Shown here: positions 25,668 through 38,460 of the stretch, in pieces
Layout of the letters: each line of letters begins with the position of its first letter
Numbering within the stretch: the first letter of the stretch is position 1
From: Amanita rubescens
Taxonomy: Eukaryota > Basidiomycota > Agaricomycetes > Agaricales > Amanitaceae
Direction of reading: 5' to 3'
NCBI GenBank assembly: GCA_015039365.1
Contig: WION01000023.1
Coordinates: forward strand, 344,927 to 408,926
DNA: 64,000 nucleotides
Notes under the pieces: generated by a model
What the model saw: the letters and a program-made list of their open reading frames with translations, nothing else
What the model was told of the DNA's origin: nothing
Databases searched by the model: none
Program-made: the position numbers and the translations under genes

Positions 25668-28252
25668 ATGGCTGGCTCGGGCTCTGGTTCAAGTCTGCCA
25701 GTCCCCGTCCTCATCTTGGCGGGGGTATGCACTTTTGTTGCAGTTCTGGTGTCGGCCGTGTCCATACTCCTGCAGCTCAGGAACTATAGAAAGCCACTTC
25801 TCCAACGGTACGGTTTACACCTGCTATGCGCCTTCTTATACCCATGGCCTTAGAATAGAATGGTTGTACGAATTATGATCATGGTACCCCTATACGCAAT
25901 TGCCTCTTTTATCTCGTTATTCTCGCTGGAAGCAGCATTTGTGATTGATGCCATCAGGGATATATACGAGGTGCGCCTTGCTTGTTTGGGTGACGTCTCC
26001 TCTTGTTAACTGATGCTTCTTCATAGGCATTCATCATCTACTGCTTCTTCAGCCTTCTTTTATCCTACCTTGGTGGGGAAAGATCACTGTTGTTTATGTT
26101 GCTTGGCCGATCGCCGAAAACACCACCATTCCCTGTGAACTTATTCAAGCAAGAGCTTGACGTCAGTGACCCCCACACGTTCCTATTCCTCAAACGAGGT
26201 ATCATACGTGAGCTTTTGTAGTCGACTCTCATTTGTGTTCTCCTAATAACTCTAATTCTCCTTAGAATACGTTCAAGTGAAACCTATTCTTGCAGCTGCC
26301 ACTCTCATACTCAAAGCCTGTGGTTGGTACCATGACGGAGACATTCGCGCTAATTCGGGATATCTATACGTCAGCATCGTTTACAACGTCAGCATATGTC
26401 TAGCCTTGTACTGTCTTGCCATGTTTTGGCTCTGCGTCAATGATGACCTCAAACCATACCGGTGAAGTTGCTCTTCCCTCCTCTCCCTGAATCGCATATG
26501 GACTAATCTAACTACAGTCCCGTCCCAAAGTTCCTCTGCGTGAAAGGCATTCTTTTCTTTTCATTTTGGCAATCCATCGCCATTTCCATCCTAGTTGCTG
26601 CCGACGTCATCACCAGATTAGGGCCATACACTGACCCAGAGCACATCTCAGTCGGACTCAATGATACCCTCATCTGCATCGAAATGCCCTTCTTCTCTCT
26701 AGCCCATCTTTATGCATTCAATTACACTGACTATATTGATTCAAAATTCCATTTCTGCGCCCGGATGCCATTACACTATGCGTTCCTTGATGCGTTTGGT
26801 TTCAAAGACGTCGTTCAGGACACGAAAGCGACCCTTCGTGGTAAAGGGATGAATTACAGGGAATTTGAACCGGCAGAAGGCGAGATCCATCAAGGGGCGG
26901 GGAGAGATCGGAGGATCAGGGCCGGGCTACGGTACAGCAAGGGTGGAAAGAAAAAGTATTGGTTGCCCAAAGTCCGCGCCGAAGCTCTCTCGCAAGGAGC
27001 TATCGGTAGCGCTGCGAACCACCTTGCAGGAGATGCGGTCGACGTGCACGCGCCGCTCCTCGGACGTCAAGCCGAGGTCCGCCTTGCTCCCGATATGATC
27101 CCCGATCAAGATGAGCACGAGGATCCGATGGTTTGGGGCCCTGTCGGCCATGGGGGCAACGATACATGCGGATATGAGCTCCCCTTCGGAGATTTGGATC
27201 CTGCGGATGAGGCTTTGTTTGACCACAGTCGACAGTACCTCTTTGGGGATTATAATTATCCTGTGATTGACGTTAGCGATGAAGGGGCACGGGTGGCAAT
27301 TTGGCATGAGGAAGAGAGGGTACTGAGAGACGAGCGGGGAGCGTGGCAGAGCCCGATAAGGAATGTGCAGGTTGGGATCCAGGGTAAACTGTGGGAGGGG
27401 TACGGCGCTATCGGGACGACAGAAGCACCATCAAGGAGTGGCGGGAAGGACGCAGATCCTTCCTCTTCTCATAAAGGCGACACGGAACATTCTGGGAAGA
27501 TGAATGAAGCCCGGCTGCGCGGGGAAGCGCGGTCTTCTCCCGCGGCGCCAGTCGCTCACAAAGGGCTACTGGCTCCTGCCATTCAGAGGGTTACGTACTC
27601 TGCAGCTTCGAGCGCGGCAAGCAGCGTCAACCAACAAGGTAGCTCGAGCACTAGCAGCGGTGTAGCCTCTTCTTCCTCCACAACAATCCATCAACACCGT
27701 TTTTCGCCCACCGCGTCAAAGACGTCGTTGTTACCAACCCCATCGCCATCCCCGAAACCTAACACGAAAAGCGAAAAATCAAAGTCAAAAGAAAAGGCAA
27801 AGGATGATAAAAGCCCCGTACGGTCTGCGCTCTCTCGGGACGCCATTGATCTCGTAGTAGAAGACCCCAAGGCTGGAGCGGTGATTCAAGAGCAACGACA
27901 TTCTGGCGAACCCTCGTTTAGAAAGAAAGGGGGTCTCAAGAGGGTGTACCGACGAGAGCCTACACAGGATGAGCAACAAAGAGAGGTACGGGTCAGCAGA
28001 GACGAGCAAATCGAGGAGCGGGAGGTGCCAGTTTACAAAGCACCATACGAAGGGCTGGGTGGAAGCCAGAGCGTTGGGGGAATGGAAGTCTTTGATCGAA
28101 GTGTGGGAGATGCAGGGTGGGGGGATGACGATGCATCGCCTCCCACGCGATTCGTGCAGGAAGATACGACTAACATTGTCCGAGCGGGAACTCCCCCAAC
28201 GTATGTTCGTACGGTGTACGACGAGTTGGAGGACGACAATCCTTGGGCGTGA
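25668..28252 (+). CDS. Ost-alpha/TMEM184-type (DUF300) membrane protein
   Basis: Starts at the ATG at 25668 (MAGSGSGSSLPVPVLILAG) with a first membrane helix and LRNYRKPLLQR. After short introns follow MIMVPLYAIASFISLFS, AFIIYCFFSLLLSYLGGERS, ILAAATLILKACGWYHDG, then PVPKFLCVKGILFFSFWQS and IEMPFFSLAHLYAFNYTDY, the standard order of the solute transporter alpha/TMEM184 family (seven helices). A long hydrophilic C-terminal tail of about 400 residues in the last exon (26518-28252) is rich in Ser, Pro, Lys and Glu and looks disordered. Fungal members are vacuolar or plasma-membrane proteins of poorly known transport or trafficking role. The DUF2235 gene converges on its 3' end. Confidence 0.88.
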
Positions 28253-28529
28253 CGATAACCTTTTTGGCTCTCTTTTGCTTGCTCTCGTTTTTCAAGCTCC
28301 AGTTTTCTCATATTTGAACGCACGATGTATCATCATAGTATATTTCTGGTTATGTTTTAGTAGGAACTAATTTACGGAATCGGAACGTGAAATAATATAT
28401 GCGGAAATAGAGTTCGTACGGCAAGGTTTAGTGTGCAGGCGTCGCGTCCAACAACAGTCAAGTAATTATCCTTCCTACTGCACGGGTTATAACCAGGGAT
28501 GTGTGACATTGTACAAGTGAGGTGAAAAT

Positions 28530-30576
28530 TTATGAAACGTATTCGAGCATAGGTGACTCCGCGACCTTGTCCCAATTGTAAGCTTTTGGCGTGTATTTCT
28601 CCTCCTTATGGCGAATTCGATAATCAACCGACTTGTGAACGTATATCTTGTTCTCGTAGAACGGAATATACCTGCCACGACCCATATTCATCCTATGGTA
28701 CACACTGTAAGCTATCAGATGCAAGTACAAGTTGCAAATTCCCCCACATTTGGCGACTTATCCAATTTCCTTTGCGGTCTTGATACGCTGAGAACAACGG
28801 AAAAAACTCGAGTAGCCACCAAAACCAACAAAGGATGAGTCGATCGAAGATAATATCAACGATGTCAATCATGTATTGCCTGACACCGTCAGGGTCAGGT
28901 ACAGGTTTAGGAGAGCCCCGGATGTCAGCTTGTCCCGGTAGCGCTCGTGATCGACCCTCTTTAGCATATTTTTCGAGTTCTTGATTCGCTTCGCCTAAAT
29001 CCAAGCCCTTTTTGTCCACCTCCTTCTTGAGGTTATCAAAGTCAAAGTCAAGAGCGTCCCTTAGATAGTGGAAATCGAACTGGATCCCAGTACGTTCTAA
29101 AATACATTCCTTTATTATCCAGCGCAGGGATAAGAATGATAGACTCCTATCGCGCCACGTAGGATGGGAACCTCCGCCAACGTCTGAATGGGAACCTAAA
29201 AGTTGTAAGTAAAGACAGACGCATTTTTTCAGGTCAAATCACCTGCAAACCACACCTCCTTGACGTCCGCATGATTGCGTTTTGGAGGTATGTATTCCCA
29301 TTCAATGCGTTCCTTTTTGTCAACGTCAACCTCGGGAATCGGAAAATCAACGTCCAATTCCTGCTCATGATTTACCGTGTTTTCAGCCCACATATTGGGG
29401 CGAAACTTAGCACGGCGCTCATCAAGCGCAAGAGCATGACGGAAACACTTGACACTGTAGTTTACTGACGTGTACGGATGTACCCTGGGAATCAATCCCA
29501 CGGAAGCAACCGTATCCCTGCGAGAGATATGAACGTCTACGTGCTGAAGCGATAGGTTATTTTACCAAACACCAACAAAGTCAATGCACACATGTGAGCT
29601 GAGTCAAAAGTTGAGCTAAATGGATCATCAAGCAAGGAAAAAGCTAAGCATACGCACGCAAAAGTCAACTTAAACTCCCGGCTGAGTTTATAACCATAAG
29701 GGCCGGTAGTCATATAAATGTTGAAGGCGAAATCAACTTGCTGGAGGTTTTCTCTCGATAGAATCCCGACCTTGATTTAGAAATCGGACGTGTTCAGGTT
29801 GTCAGATCAATAATGGCGTTGACCTCACTTTGTAAACCATGCCCGCCACTACTCGGGCGGTGTGGGCTGAGGACGGTATCATCAGGATACAGATAGACCG
29901 ACGATAAAGGACGAACCCCCTCGAGAAAAGCCGAACAGACAAATTTTGTCCCCAGGACTGTAATTCTGAATAAGGAATTTATAGCTGAGGGATTTAGTAC
30001 GAACTTACTATAGTGAAACAACGTTATCTTACCCATCCTTGACATGATCATCGAGGTGCGTAGCAAACGCGAACTCAATCCAACCTTCCACTACGCCCAC
30101 AGAATGCGTGACAAGCCTATTCTCAGAGTACGTGCCAATACCCGGCTATTTATCGGATTAGTCGAGAGGGGCTGGAATATCCACTGACGAACTTGATAAT
30201 ACAAAATTTGGTGGTCATGATTGTCCTTTTTGAGAGCGCGAAAGAACCGGACAACATTCGAGTTCTAATCAAACATAAACAGTGGTTAAAGCCGGAAAAT
30301 GTGTCCAATGCGTACATCCTGTGAAAAGGTTAGGCGTTAAAGGAAGCTCAGGGGCAAAATTTAGACACCAACTTCTCCGAACCTGTTGCCTGTGCCGTCA
30401 AAGCAAAGGATCAAAACCCTCCCCCGGGCCCTGTCGCGGGGAGGACCGGTCTGAGGGCCTGTGGAATCTGAGGCACTGGCCCCTGTGAGCGGTAGCCCAG
30501 GGAGGAAGCCAGGCCAACCGCCGTCGCGCCGTTGTTCTGGATATGGGGAGATTGGGGGGGTGGGAAGGGTCGCCAT
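28530..30576 (-). CDS. DUF2235 (Tle1-like) alpha/beta-hydrolase
   Basis: Start ATG at 30576 (MATLPTPPISPYPEQ). Core motifs in order: RVLILCFDGTGNRFGE, NSNVVRFFRALKKDN, PGIGTYSENR, then an exon join YKFLIQNYSPGDKICLFGFS + RG-AHTARVVAGMVYK around an intron near 29850-29900, which contains the nucleophile elbow GFSRG. Then VGILSRENLQQVDFAF, IDFVGVWDTVASVG, CFRHALALDERRAKFRPN, DVKEVWFAG + SHSDVGGGS (catalytic Asp and HSD region), and a C-terminal WWLLEFFP and GRGRYIPFYENKIYVHKSV ending at 28530. The family is related to the catalytic domain of Tle1 phospholipases; fungal substrates are not known. All key motifs are present, so it appears active. It is head-to-head with the Ppo-like gene. Confidence 0.85.
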
Positions 30577-31187
30577 CCTCCTGTGGAAGTCAGTTCTCTC
30601 GAGTGGGGCGAACTCTTTTTTTATATAAATAAGGGCCATAAGGCTATCATGTCCACGAGATTTTCATTTTTGGACATCTTGATCACTCGTACTCAATTAC
30701 CGTCATACCTCTCGCTCATCAACTACCGCCGGTACGACACAACTGATACAACTGCTTTATTTCCACACAATTCACTATTTCTAATGGCAACGAGGGAACC
30801 TCATGACGACCTACAATACGTAGTGCCTATCAAGGGACGATTTCTGATTGATGGACACGTGCCACCTTTAATAGTAAATGCCGAAGCGGAGACTGAATGC
30901 TGTTTCGGAGTTATTATTAACAAACATCATACAGTTGGACAACTATCACAATCACCGTCCTGCTACCCTCAGTATATCCATTAAACAATCACATGTGAAT
31001 GAATTGTCGTCACTATTACCATCACAGTCGTGCTGCGTGAATAGTGCAACGTGAACTGATAGCATTGAGGACATTTGCAAGACCTCGCGGTGGCAGCATT
31101 GCTTTTGAAGCACTCTAATAAGCTCCAGGACGTTCGACATGTTATCGCTTCGCTACGTTCTCCCATTCAAACACGTGTCTTGTTCCG
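30577..31187. other. Divergent upstream region of the DUF2235 and Ppo-like genes
   Basis: About 610 bases between two start codons. A 150-codon frame crosses it on the plus strand but has no family resemblance. It presumably holds both promoters. Confidence 0.4.
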
Positions 31188-34100
31188 ATGGATAACGCAC
31201 GGGGATTTTATCAGACAACCATACAACCAATTATCGACACCCTAAAGTACCCATTTAAAGGCATCGCTAGTGCCTCCCAGGATTATGTCTTGAGGGAATC
31301 ATATGCGGTAGGCAGAATAGTGACGCAGGCAAGCAGCTACGATGGACTCACCCACTTCTGTATGCTAGAAACTGCTTATCCAATTGAGCACATCCGGTGC
31401 TATCGATGACAGAAATAACTTGAATGTGCGTCGTTTCTTTTCAGAGATATATTGTCACTGAAGTGTATGTAATAGCTAGCGAAAATATTAGGGATTTATG
31501 CCCAGAACTATGACAAAGCGAATTTCAAAGACCCGGACACGATCAACGCGACTATGATAAAGCTATGTTCGTAATAAATGTCCAGCATATCAGAACCGAA
31601 ATTCACTGATCCCGTAGTCCACAAGGGGCCTGTCGAGTCGAATGCTAATACCAAAGATAACTCCACTATCCGGCCATCCGATGTGACTCCGGGACTCATA
31701 CAAGATGACCGCTCGTTGAAAGCGAACAAGGTGTGCTGTTCCGTTCGTCAACGTCGACATAAGTTCTAAAGATATATATTATGAATGCACGGACTTTTCC
31801 GCCATCCAGAGGTTCGATGTGACTTCGGAATTCGTTTACAATTGCTTGTTCAAAACAGATAAGGTATACTCTTCCGTTCATCAATGGTGCACTTTCCTCA
31901 ATAGAACGGTAGCTCCAAGATCATCCGCACGGCATTTCTAGCATCGCCTTTGCGTTCGCTTCTATACTGGCCGTGAGTAGCGCTGGCCTGTACGATGTGT
32001 CTGCTAATAGTAATTAGCTATCTGTGTATCGCACAGTCACTTCACGATTTGATTTCAAGATTGAGCACAACAAGGCGTCGCCTTATTTCGACTTATCACC
32101 ACTTTACGGCACAAATGAAGTTGAGACAGGAAGCATAAGAATGAAGGATGGTCGAGGAATGCTGCGGCCAGACTCTTTCATCGAGGACTCTGAAAGGCTA
32201 GAGATGTTTCCTGATTCTGTACCCGCGCTACTTGTTTTATGGAACAGATATCACAATGTATGCTCTTTCATCATGATTAGACGGGTTTTAGACTGATGTA
32301 TAATTCCTCTTAGTACGTCGCAAAGCAGTTGTTTTCGCACAACGAGCATGATAGATGGGAGGAACCTACCAAGCTGTCGCCTGGACGATGCTCAATACAA
32401 GACAAGGAGATATTCAATATAGCTCGGTCTATTACTTGCATCCACTTCATGAATGTTATAAAGGAAGACTTCCTCAAAGTACTCATTGGAATGCCCATGG
32501 CTGGTCCAAGTGCCCGATTGGACGTATTATATGTAAGTTTTGCCACCAATAATGTGCGCTTATCATGACGTGCGCGGCAGGATGTCAGAGGCAAGGAGGA
32601 TTACAAGAAAAACTACCTTTCCTCCATGGAGTCCCAACTCTTGTATAGCGTGAGTTCTCGAATTCGTGGAATAAAGCGGGGTTATATTACGTCGCCAGTT
32701 CTCGTCCTTCACGCCCCCGTCCTTTGCTTCTACAATAAACAAGCGGGTAAGTCTATCTCTGGCTTCTCTCGCTATATTTATCAATTATCGCAGTTGAGGA
32801 TGAAACAAATGAGTGAGGACGAGGCTTCAGTTAAGCCAGATATGAGACACCGAAACCATATCGGGTGAGTCCATACATTTATTAATTGATTCACAAAATG
32901 AACGCAACACAAAGTAGTCTTCACCGTAATGATGAACAACGCTTCGAGGACAATGACTTGGCTGATTTACTTTTTAATGCTATAGAGGAGAAGGCGGGCT
33001 CCCCAGGAGGCAGGACAGCCCCTGATTGGGCCCGCGAACAGGAAATCAAGAAACTCGAACAAGCACGAGAATCCAACGTCTGTACCTTAAACGAGTTTCG
33101 AGAACGTCTCGGTCTCAAGCGTGCGTTCGCCTCCGCGTTTTCCTCATTCATTGTCTTATTATTTACAGGACTCGAGTCATTCGAAGAATGGAATCCGGAC
33201 TTAGCTAACACCGCACGTCATTTATATGACGGTAATATTGATAATCTTGAATTATATGTGCGACTTGAGTTAGTTAGTATGATCCTCACTAACGTCTCTT
33301 AGCCTGGTCTTATATGTGAAACCTCAAGTGGTTCTGGCTTTGGATTTGGTTACACTATGGTACGGCGACTATCGGACCGACGCCGCTTGCGCACTTACCT
33401 TGTCTTTGCAGACATGGGGACTAATATCCGACATCGTGGGTGATATCAACTTGTTCAGATGGGACGATAGCACTAATCAAAATACAGGTCACCAGAATTC
33501 GCTGTGATCCTATGTTCACATCTAAATTTAATGGTGCGAGCACCTATTGTTTGTCTTGCATCGTACCGGATAAATGTTTGATCTTAGAGCCAATGTTGAC
33601 GAAATGGGGATACAAAGATTCCATTGACGACCCAAAAGGGTCCAACTCAAGCTTCCATTGCACTGAGGGTTCTCTCGGCGGTATGTTGTCGAAGCGTATG
33701 TCATTGAGTCCCACCTACGTTACATGCAGTAATGACTTGGGCGGCCTTTTAGTTTTCCAACGTACTCTCCCAAATAACTGTCCTTATGATAACATATATT
33801 GTCTCTTTCCATTCGTCGTTCCTGAAGAAAGCAAGGCATACGTCGGAAAACTTCTTCCTTCAGATGCGAAGAAATATAGCATCGATAGGCCAAAACAGGT
33901 GAAGATCAAGGTTCTGAAGACTCTCAAGGCGATCACCGAAGTATTGAATGATCACGAGACATTCCACACGCCATATAAACTAAAACTAATGGAGCTTACA
34001 GGCGGCTACGGGTAAGTATTTTGAAGAGTTTTCGTTCTCTCGTTAATCACTGATGCAATCGTAGTCACATGCTTGGATTTGATGACTTGGCATTGTAACG

Positions 34101-36126
34101 CTTGCTTATTCTCTTCTCAGAACCACTACTCATATGTTAGCCAGGCATGACCGCGACTTGATGGTGGTCAGTGACTATAAGCTACTTCTTAGATGTTTTG
34201 TCGTGATGAAAGAAAGCAGACATTATTCTCACTTATGCCCGACGAGGGGGCCGTCAGACGTATAGGCGCATCTTTTGCTCAGAAAGCACGAGAAAACTTG
34301 CAACGCCGTAAATCAGGAAAGTATGTCGAACAACATTCTACTGTTTGCTGAACAAAATATTTAGGGGGAAAGAATGCACGCATAGACGTCGTAAAGGATG
34401 TGATCGACGCAACCTGCATACGCTGGGTTTGCGAGACGATTGTAAGTCACTGTTGTTTTCGGGCTGTATGAAATTTACGTCTCGTAATAGTATAGTTTTG
34501 ATTTCAAGGATGATTTTACTTGTGGAAAGTCAGAACTAGAGATTGGGAAAGCTCGGAAAGAATCGCAGGAAACGGAGGAGAAGGAGCGCGAGAACTTTGC
34601 ATCGTTCTATGCGTAAGATCAGTGTCTAAACTTCCTGAGAATAGATTTTCATTGGTATTCCAGATATCTCTTCCGCAATATCGAACCGGAATTTGGGTGG
34701 AACGCGAGAGCACTGGCATTAACGACCAGCGAGCACCTGCGCCAATGTCTCAAGGGAAAATTACCCATAGGGAACAATGACGAGCCTCAGAGTGATACAA
34801 TGGGTTCCCTCTCCTACGTTGTAAACCCTCGATTGGGGATCACGACATTTATCCGATTTCTCAGATCGGTAGCAGAAGAATACGCTTATGAAAAGGTGCT
34901 TCCTTTTCAGACCCCCTTTACGTTCCTAGATCGCATGAAGAAAGCAAGCCATATCAAGCCCCTAAAGAGGCTAGCATGCTCTGGGCATCTTTCGCACACA
35001 CAGGAGATGTACAAGAAAGATCTCAAGACAGAGCTCGAGGCTAAAGAAAAGTCTTTGAGCTTTTTCAAACGTGCATGGAAGAAAAGCCCTCTCAAAGCGC
35101 TCTTCACCGACCCTCCTCATATGTCGAAGGAGCATCATGCCGAGCACATCGCGAATCAGAGACTAGAGGAACAGCGAGTGATCGCTAACGTCCTTGCGTT
35201 AGCCTTTGTTACATTGCATCTCTCGAAATGTAATGCAAAATTTAAATGATTGTGACTTAACAGCTGATCCCGTTACAGTCTGTACTCAAGCTGTCGATTT
35301 CTATCTCGATGATAGATACACGCGGGAGAGACAGGCGCTTGTTGCGCTCTGTAAGAACGAGAATTCAAGCAGTCAAGAAATCATGGGATATATTTGGGAA
35401 GCATACAGTGAGTTCCAATACCGCGTTGATAACAGTATCTCACATCTGATAACCTGTAGGAATTGGACAACGTTTCGGGCTATGGAGAATCGCTGCTGGT
35501 AATGAACGTATAAGGATAATTGAGCAAGGCCTAGTAGGCTATCCTAACGTCACCATTGAACCCGGAGACCGCGTTTTTGCGGACTTCACGTTTGCACATA
35601 ATGATGTTCGTCTCGTCCATTTTGTAGTGATAGATTTCGCTAATGATTACGAGTAGCCCAAACATGTCCCGGAGCCCCAGAAAGTGGACCCTCATCGCGA
35701 AATAAACTCATTGTTAGGACTCGGTCTGCACAAATGTCCTGCGAGATCGTTAATTGACGAGGTTAGGGACGAGATGATATTTTGAACACTTGGACTGAAA
35801 TCTTTTTTCTTGTAGACAATGTCACAGGTATGCGTTCTTGGTTTCAACATGTTAGCAATAGCGCTGACAACCCAACAGATAATTAGGGTCATATTCAGCC
35901 AGAAGGACCTCAAGCGCGCCGATGGCCAAAAAGGCCGATTAAAGTCTGCCACTTTACATCCAGACGATCCACCTGTGTGTCTCCCCTAGTCATATAATAT
36001 GTTTCCCGATTCACGGCCCGACAGTGGTGTTTTGAGAAATATCTTGACGAACACGGTGGTTTTTCGCATTATCCTAAGCATATGGAAATCGAGGTTTGTC
36101 GACATGATTTGGAAGAGATGACATGA
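31188..36126 (+). CDS. Ppo/linoleate-diol-synthase-like heme peroxidase-P450 fusion, dioxygenase half probably inactive
   Basis: Homologue of fungal psi-factor producing oxygenases (fatty-acid dioxygenase fused to a P450). Dioxygenase blocks: DHPHGISSIAFAFASILA, LSVYRTVTSRFD, YFDLSPLYGTNEVET, DGRGMLRPD, LLVLWNRYHN, KLSPGRCSIQDKEIFNIARS, FMNVIKEDFLKVLIGMPMAG. P450 part: QVTRIRCDPMFTSKFN, LTKWGYKDS, YCLFPFVVPEE, FHTPYKLKLMELTGGYG, RIDVVKDVIDATCIRWVC, VIANVLALA, MGYIWEAYR (E..R), PKHVPEPQKVDPHREIN, and the heme-thiolate GLGLHKCPAR near 35725. The last exon ends KYLDEHGGFSHYPKHMEIEV... at 36126. The N-terminus (before 31750) does not align and the ATG at 31188 is a guess. Where active enzymes have a distal His (ALV.HS.FRT) and the proximal YRWH, this copy reads ASILALSVYRT and LLYSLRMKQMSE, so both heme-ligating histidines appear lost. 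Confidence 0.8.
31668..31905 (+). repeat. Tandem duplicate of a short exon plus donor in the Ppo-like gene
   Basis: Two diverged copies about 142 bases apart, 31668-31765 and 31798-31905. Both contain ccatcc, gatgtgact.cgg, then a coding stretch ending in aacaag or gataag followed by a donor (gtgtgctgttccgttcgtcaa versus gtatactcttccgttcatcaa). They would encode DVTPGLIQDDRSLKANK and DVTSEFVYNCLFKTDK; the second joins in frame to LQDHPHG. At least one is redundant. Confidence 0.6.
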
Positions 36127-37399
36127 ATGACCAGAACAAGTTTGACGCTAGCAACTCGGAGGAATTTGAAGACAGCCCTGGGCATATATCGATTCTGCGG
36201 CATGTGGTCTTTGTTAATAACTTCATATGCCTCTGCTCTTCGTCCATCTGGATCTCGCTTTTAATCCACGATATCCTGCTTCGTGGCCTCCGGTGCTTGA
36301 TATTTGTCCTTAGTAAGTCGGTTCCTCTCAGTAAGGTTATCCTCTGCTAACTATTACGGCCGCAGGTTTCCTCTTTCTAATTTTCATACCTGACGTGGTG
36401 GAAGACAGCATAGCGGTTTATTTATTACAAAATTCAACCCGTAATATAAAATCTTTTTATTGTACTTTATTGTACTGATAAATTTTATTTTCCAGTGGGA
36501 GATATGTTACAAGAGTTCGTGTTTTGGCGGAATATGAATGATACTACAGCTAGGGGTTAGAAGAATGAACAAAAACGGCGAGGAGCGAGGAAACGGAACG
36601 AGTGAGCGATAAAGGCGAAAGGGAGCAAAGGGGGGATAAATATCTCGTCCACTTTTCTGAACGATATCGATGACAATTTATTTCGATGCTTTTGAAAGGG
36701 ACAGCCGCGCTAAGCCATGTAACGCGGTCCGCGCCACTTCCAACTGCAACTAAGCGTACGAGTTGTAGGATGTCTTCTGCTGGTCGCTTAGTGCCGACGA
36801 CAGTGGGGTAAGGAGCGAGTGCCAGAACGTTCGTAACAGACACGGACTTCCACCAAAAAACAGGAACGGACGGTCGTTCCCACAGCACGTGACTTCCCGA
36901 GATAGTTTTTGCAAACTATCAAACGGGGCGCATGTACACCACCACCGAGTCCGCTGCTGGTATAGTCTCACCGCTCACCGCTCATCTCACTGCTCACTAG
37001 CATTCTCCCCTGCAGATACCGGCCTGTCCCATGCGTGCTACCGGCATCTATGGTGTACCAGCACCATTGTTAGCGCTGTCGTCTACCGGCCGTGGTTTTG
37101 CGCGGCCTATTGCTCGCCTATTGCTCCAGCACCATCTCTCGCCCTACTGCACGTGGCTTTCCTTCACCGCCGCCGCTCCCTGCCTGGCCCGTTCTCATCT
37201 GCAGCCTGTTGCTGCTCGTCGTAAGCGAGTGTCACATCGGATCTGGTGTCAGCCCCTGCGCGGACTTAGTCCCACCTTGGTAATACCAGGTCGCACAAGT
37301 CGCTAAGTCGTAGCCGGTTGATCACCATGCCGTCCGAGTGGGTTACTGCCCTGGTTTATAACCTCCACCACCGCTCCTTGTCACCTCGACAGTGCCCCA
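36127..37399. other. Gene-poor stretch downstream of the Ppo-like gene
   Basis: Only short frames without family resemblance. There is an AT-rich zone at 36420-36490 and a GC-rich zone from about 36880 leading into the minisatellite. No RNA gene or mobile-element protein seen. Confidence 0.4.
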
Positions 37400-38460
37400 G
37401 TGCCAGCTCTTGCCTCGCCGGCCATGGTTTCCCTTCACCACCACCACGTCTTGCCTCAACAGTTCTCCGGCACCACGACTTGCCCCACCGCCCATGGTTT
37501 CCCTTCACCATCGGCGCTTGTCGCCTTGACGGTGTTCCGGCACCATGGCGCACCTCACCACCCGCGGTTTCCCTTCACCACCACCATTTCTTACCTCAGC
37601 AGTTCTCCAGCACCATGGCTCACCCCACTGCCCATGGTTTCCTTTCACCACGACCACCTCCTGCCTAAACGGTGTTCTAGTACCATGGCGCACCTCGCCG
37701 CCCACGGTTTCCCTTCACCACCTCAGCTTCTTGCCTCAACAGTTCTCCAGCACCACGGCTCACCCCACTGCCCATGGTTTCCTTTCACCACGACCACCTC
37801 CTGCCTAAACGGTTCCAGCACCATGACGCACCTCGCCGCCCACGGTTTACCTTCACCACCTCAGCTTCTTGCCTCAACGGTTCTCCAGCACCACGGCTCA
37901 CCCCACGGCTCATGGTTTCCTTTCACCACGACCACCTCCTGCCTAAACGGTGTTCTAGCACCATGACGCACCTCGCCGCCCACGGTTTCCTTTCACCACC
38001 ACGGTTTCTTGCCTCGACAGTTCTCCAGCACCACGGCTCACCCCACCACCCATGGTTTCTTTTCACCACGACCACCCCCTGCCTAAACGGTGCTCGTGCA
38101 CCATGACGCACCTTGTCACCCACGGTTTCCTTTCACCACCACCTCAACAGTTCTCCAGTACCATGGCTCATTCCACCGCCCATGGTTTCCTTTCACCACA
38201 ACCACATCCTGCCCTCGCCCCACCACCCACGGTTACCATTCACTGCTTCCAGTCCCTGCCTGCACGGTGCTCCAGCACCATTACTGGCCTGACTGTCCGC
38301 AGTTTCTATTCACCGCTGCGACACTTTGCTTCAACGGTGCCCCCGCACCACTTCTTGTCCGCCCGCCCGTGGTTTCCATTTACCACCGGCACTCCTGGCC
38401 TGAATGGTGCTCCTGCACTACCACTCGCCCTTCCGCGCACGCTCTTGCTCCCTCTCACCT
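37400..38460 (+). repeat. GC-rich minisatellite array 1 (period about 69-70 bases)
   Basis: About 14 imperfect monomers, each carrying a core like cccatggtttcctttcacca (for example near 37423, 37492, 37630, 37700, 37770, 37980, 38050, 38120). Two monomer types alternate in the middle, giving a higher-order unit near 139 bases. Because 69 is a multiple of three, long stop-free frames occur on both strands. They have low-complexity His/Pro/Ser composition and are not called as genes. Confidence 0.85.

Noticed and set aside
29850..29960. Suspected frameshift at the GFSRG nucleophile elbow of the DUF2235 gene
   Set aside because: Careful reading shows ctgttcggc and five G bases before the donor; splicing gives GFSRGAHTAR in frame.
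30532..30984. 150-codon plus-strand frame upstream of the Ppo-like gene
   Set aside because: Its first part is antisense to the DUF2235 first exon, and the rest resembles no Ppo N-terminus.
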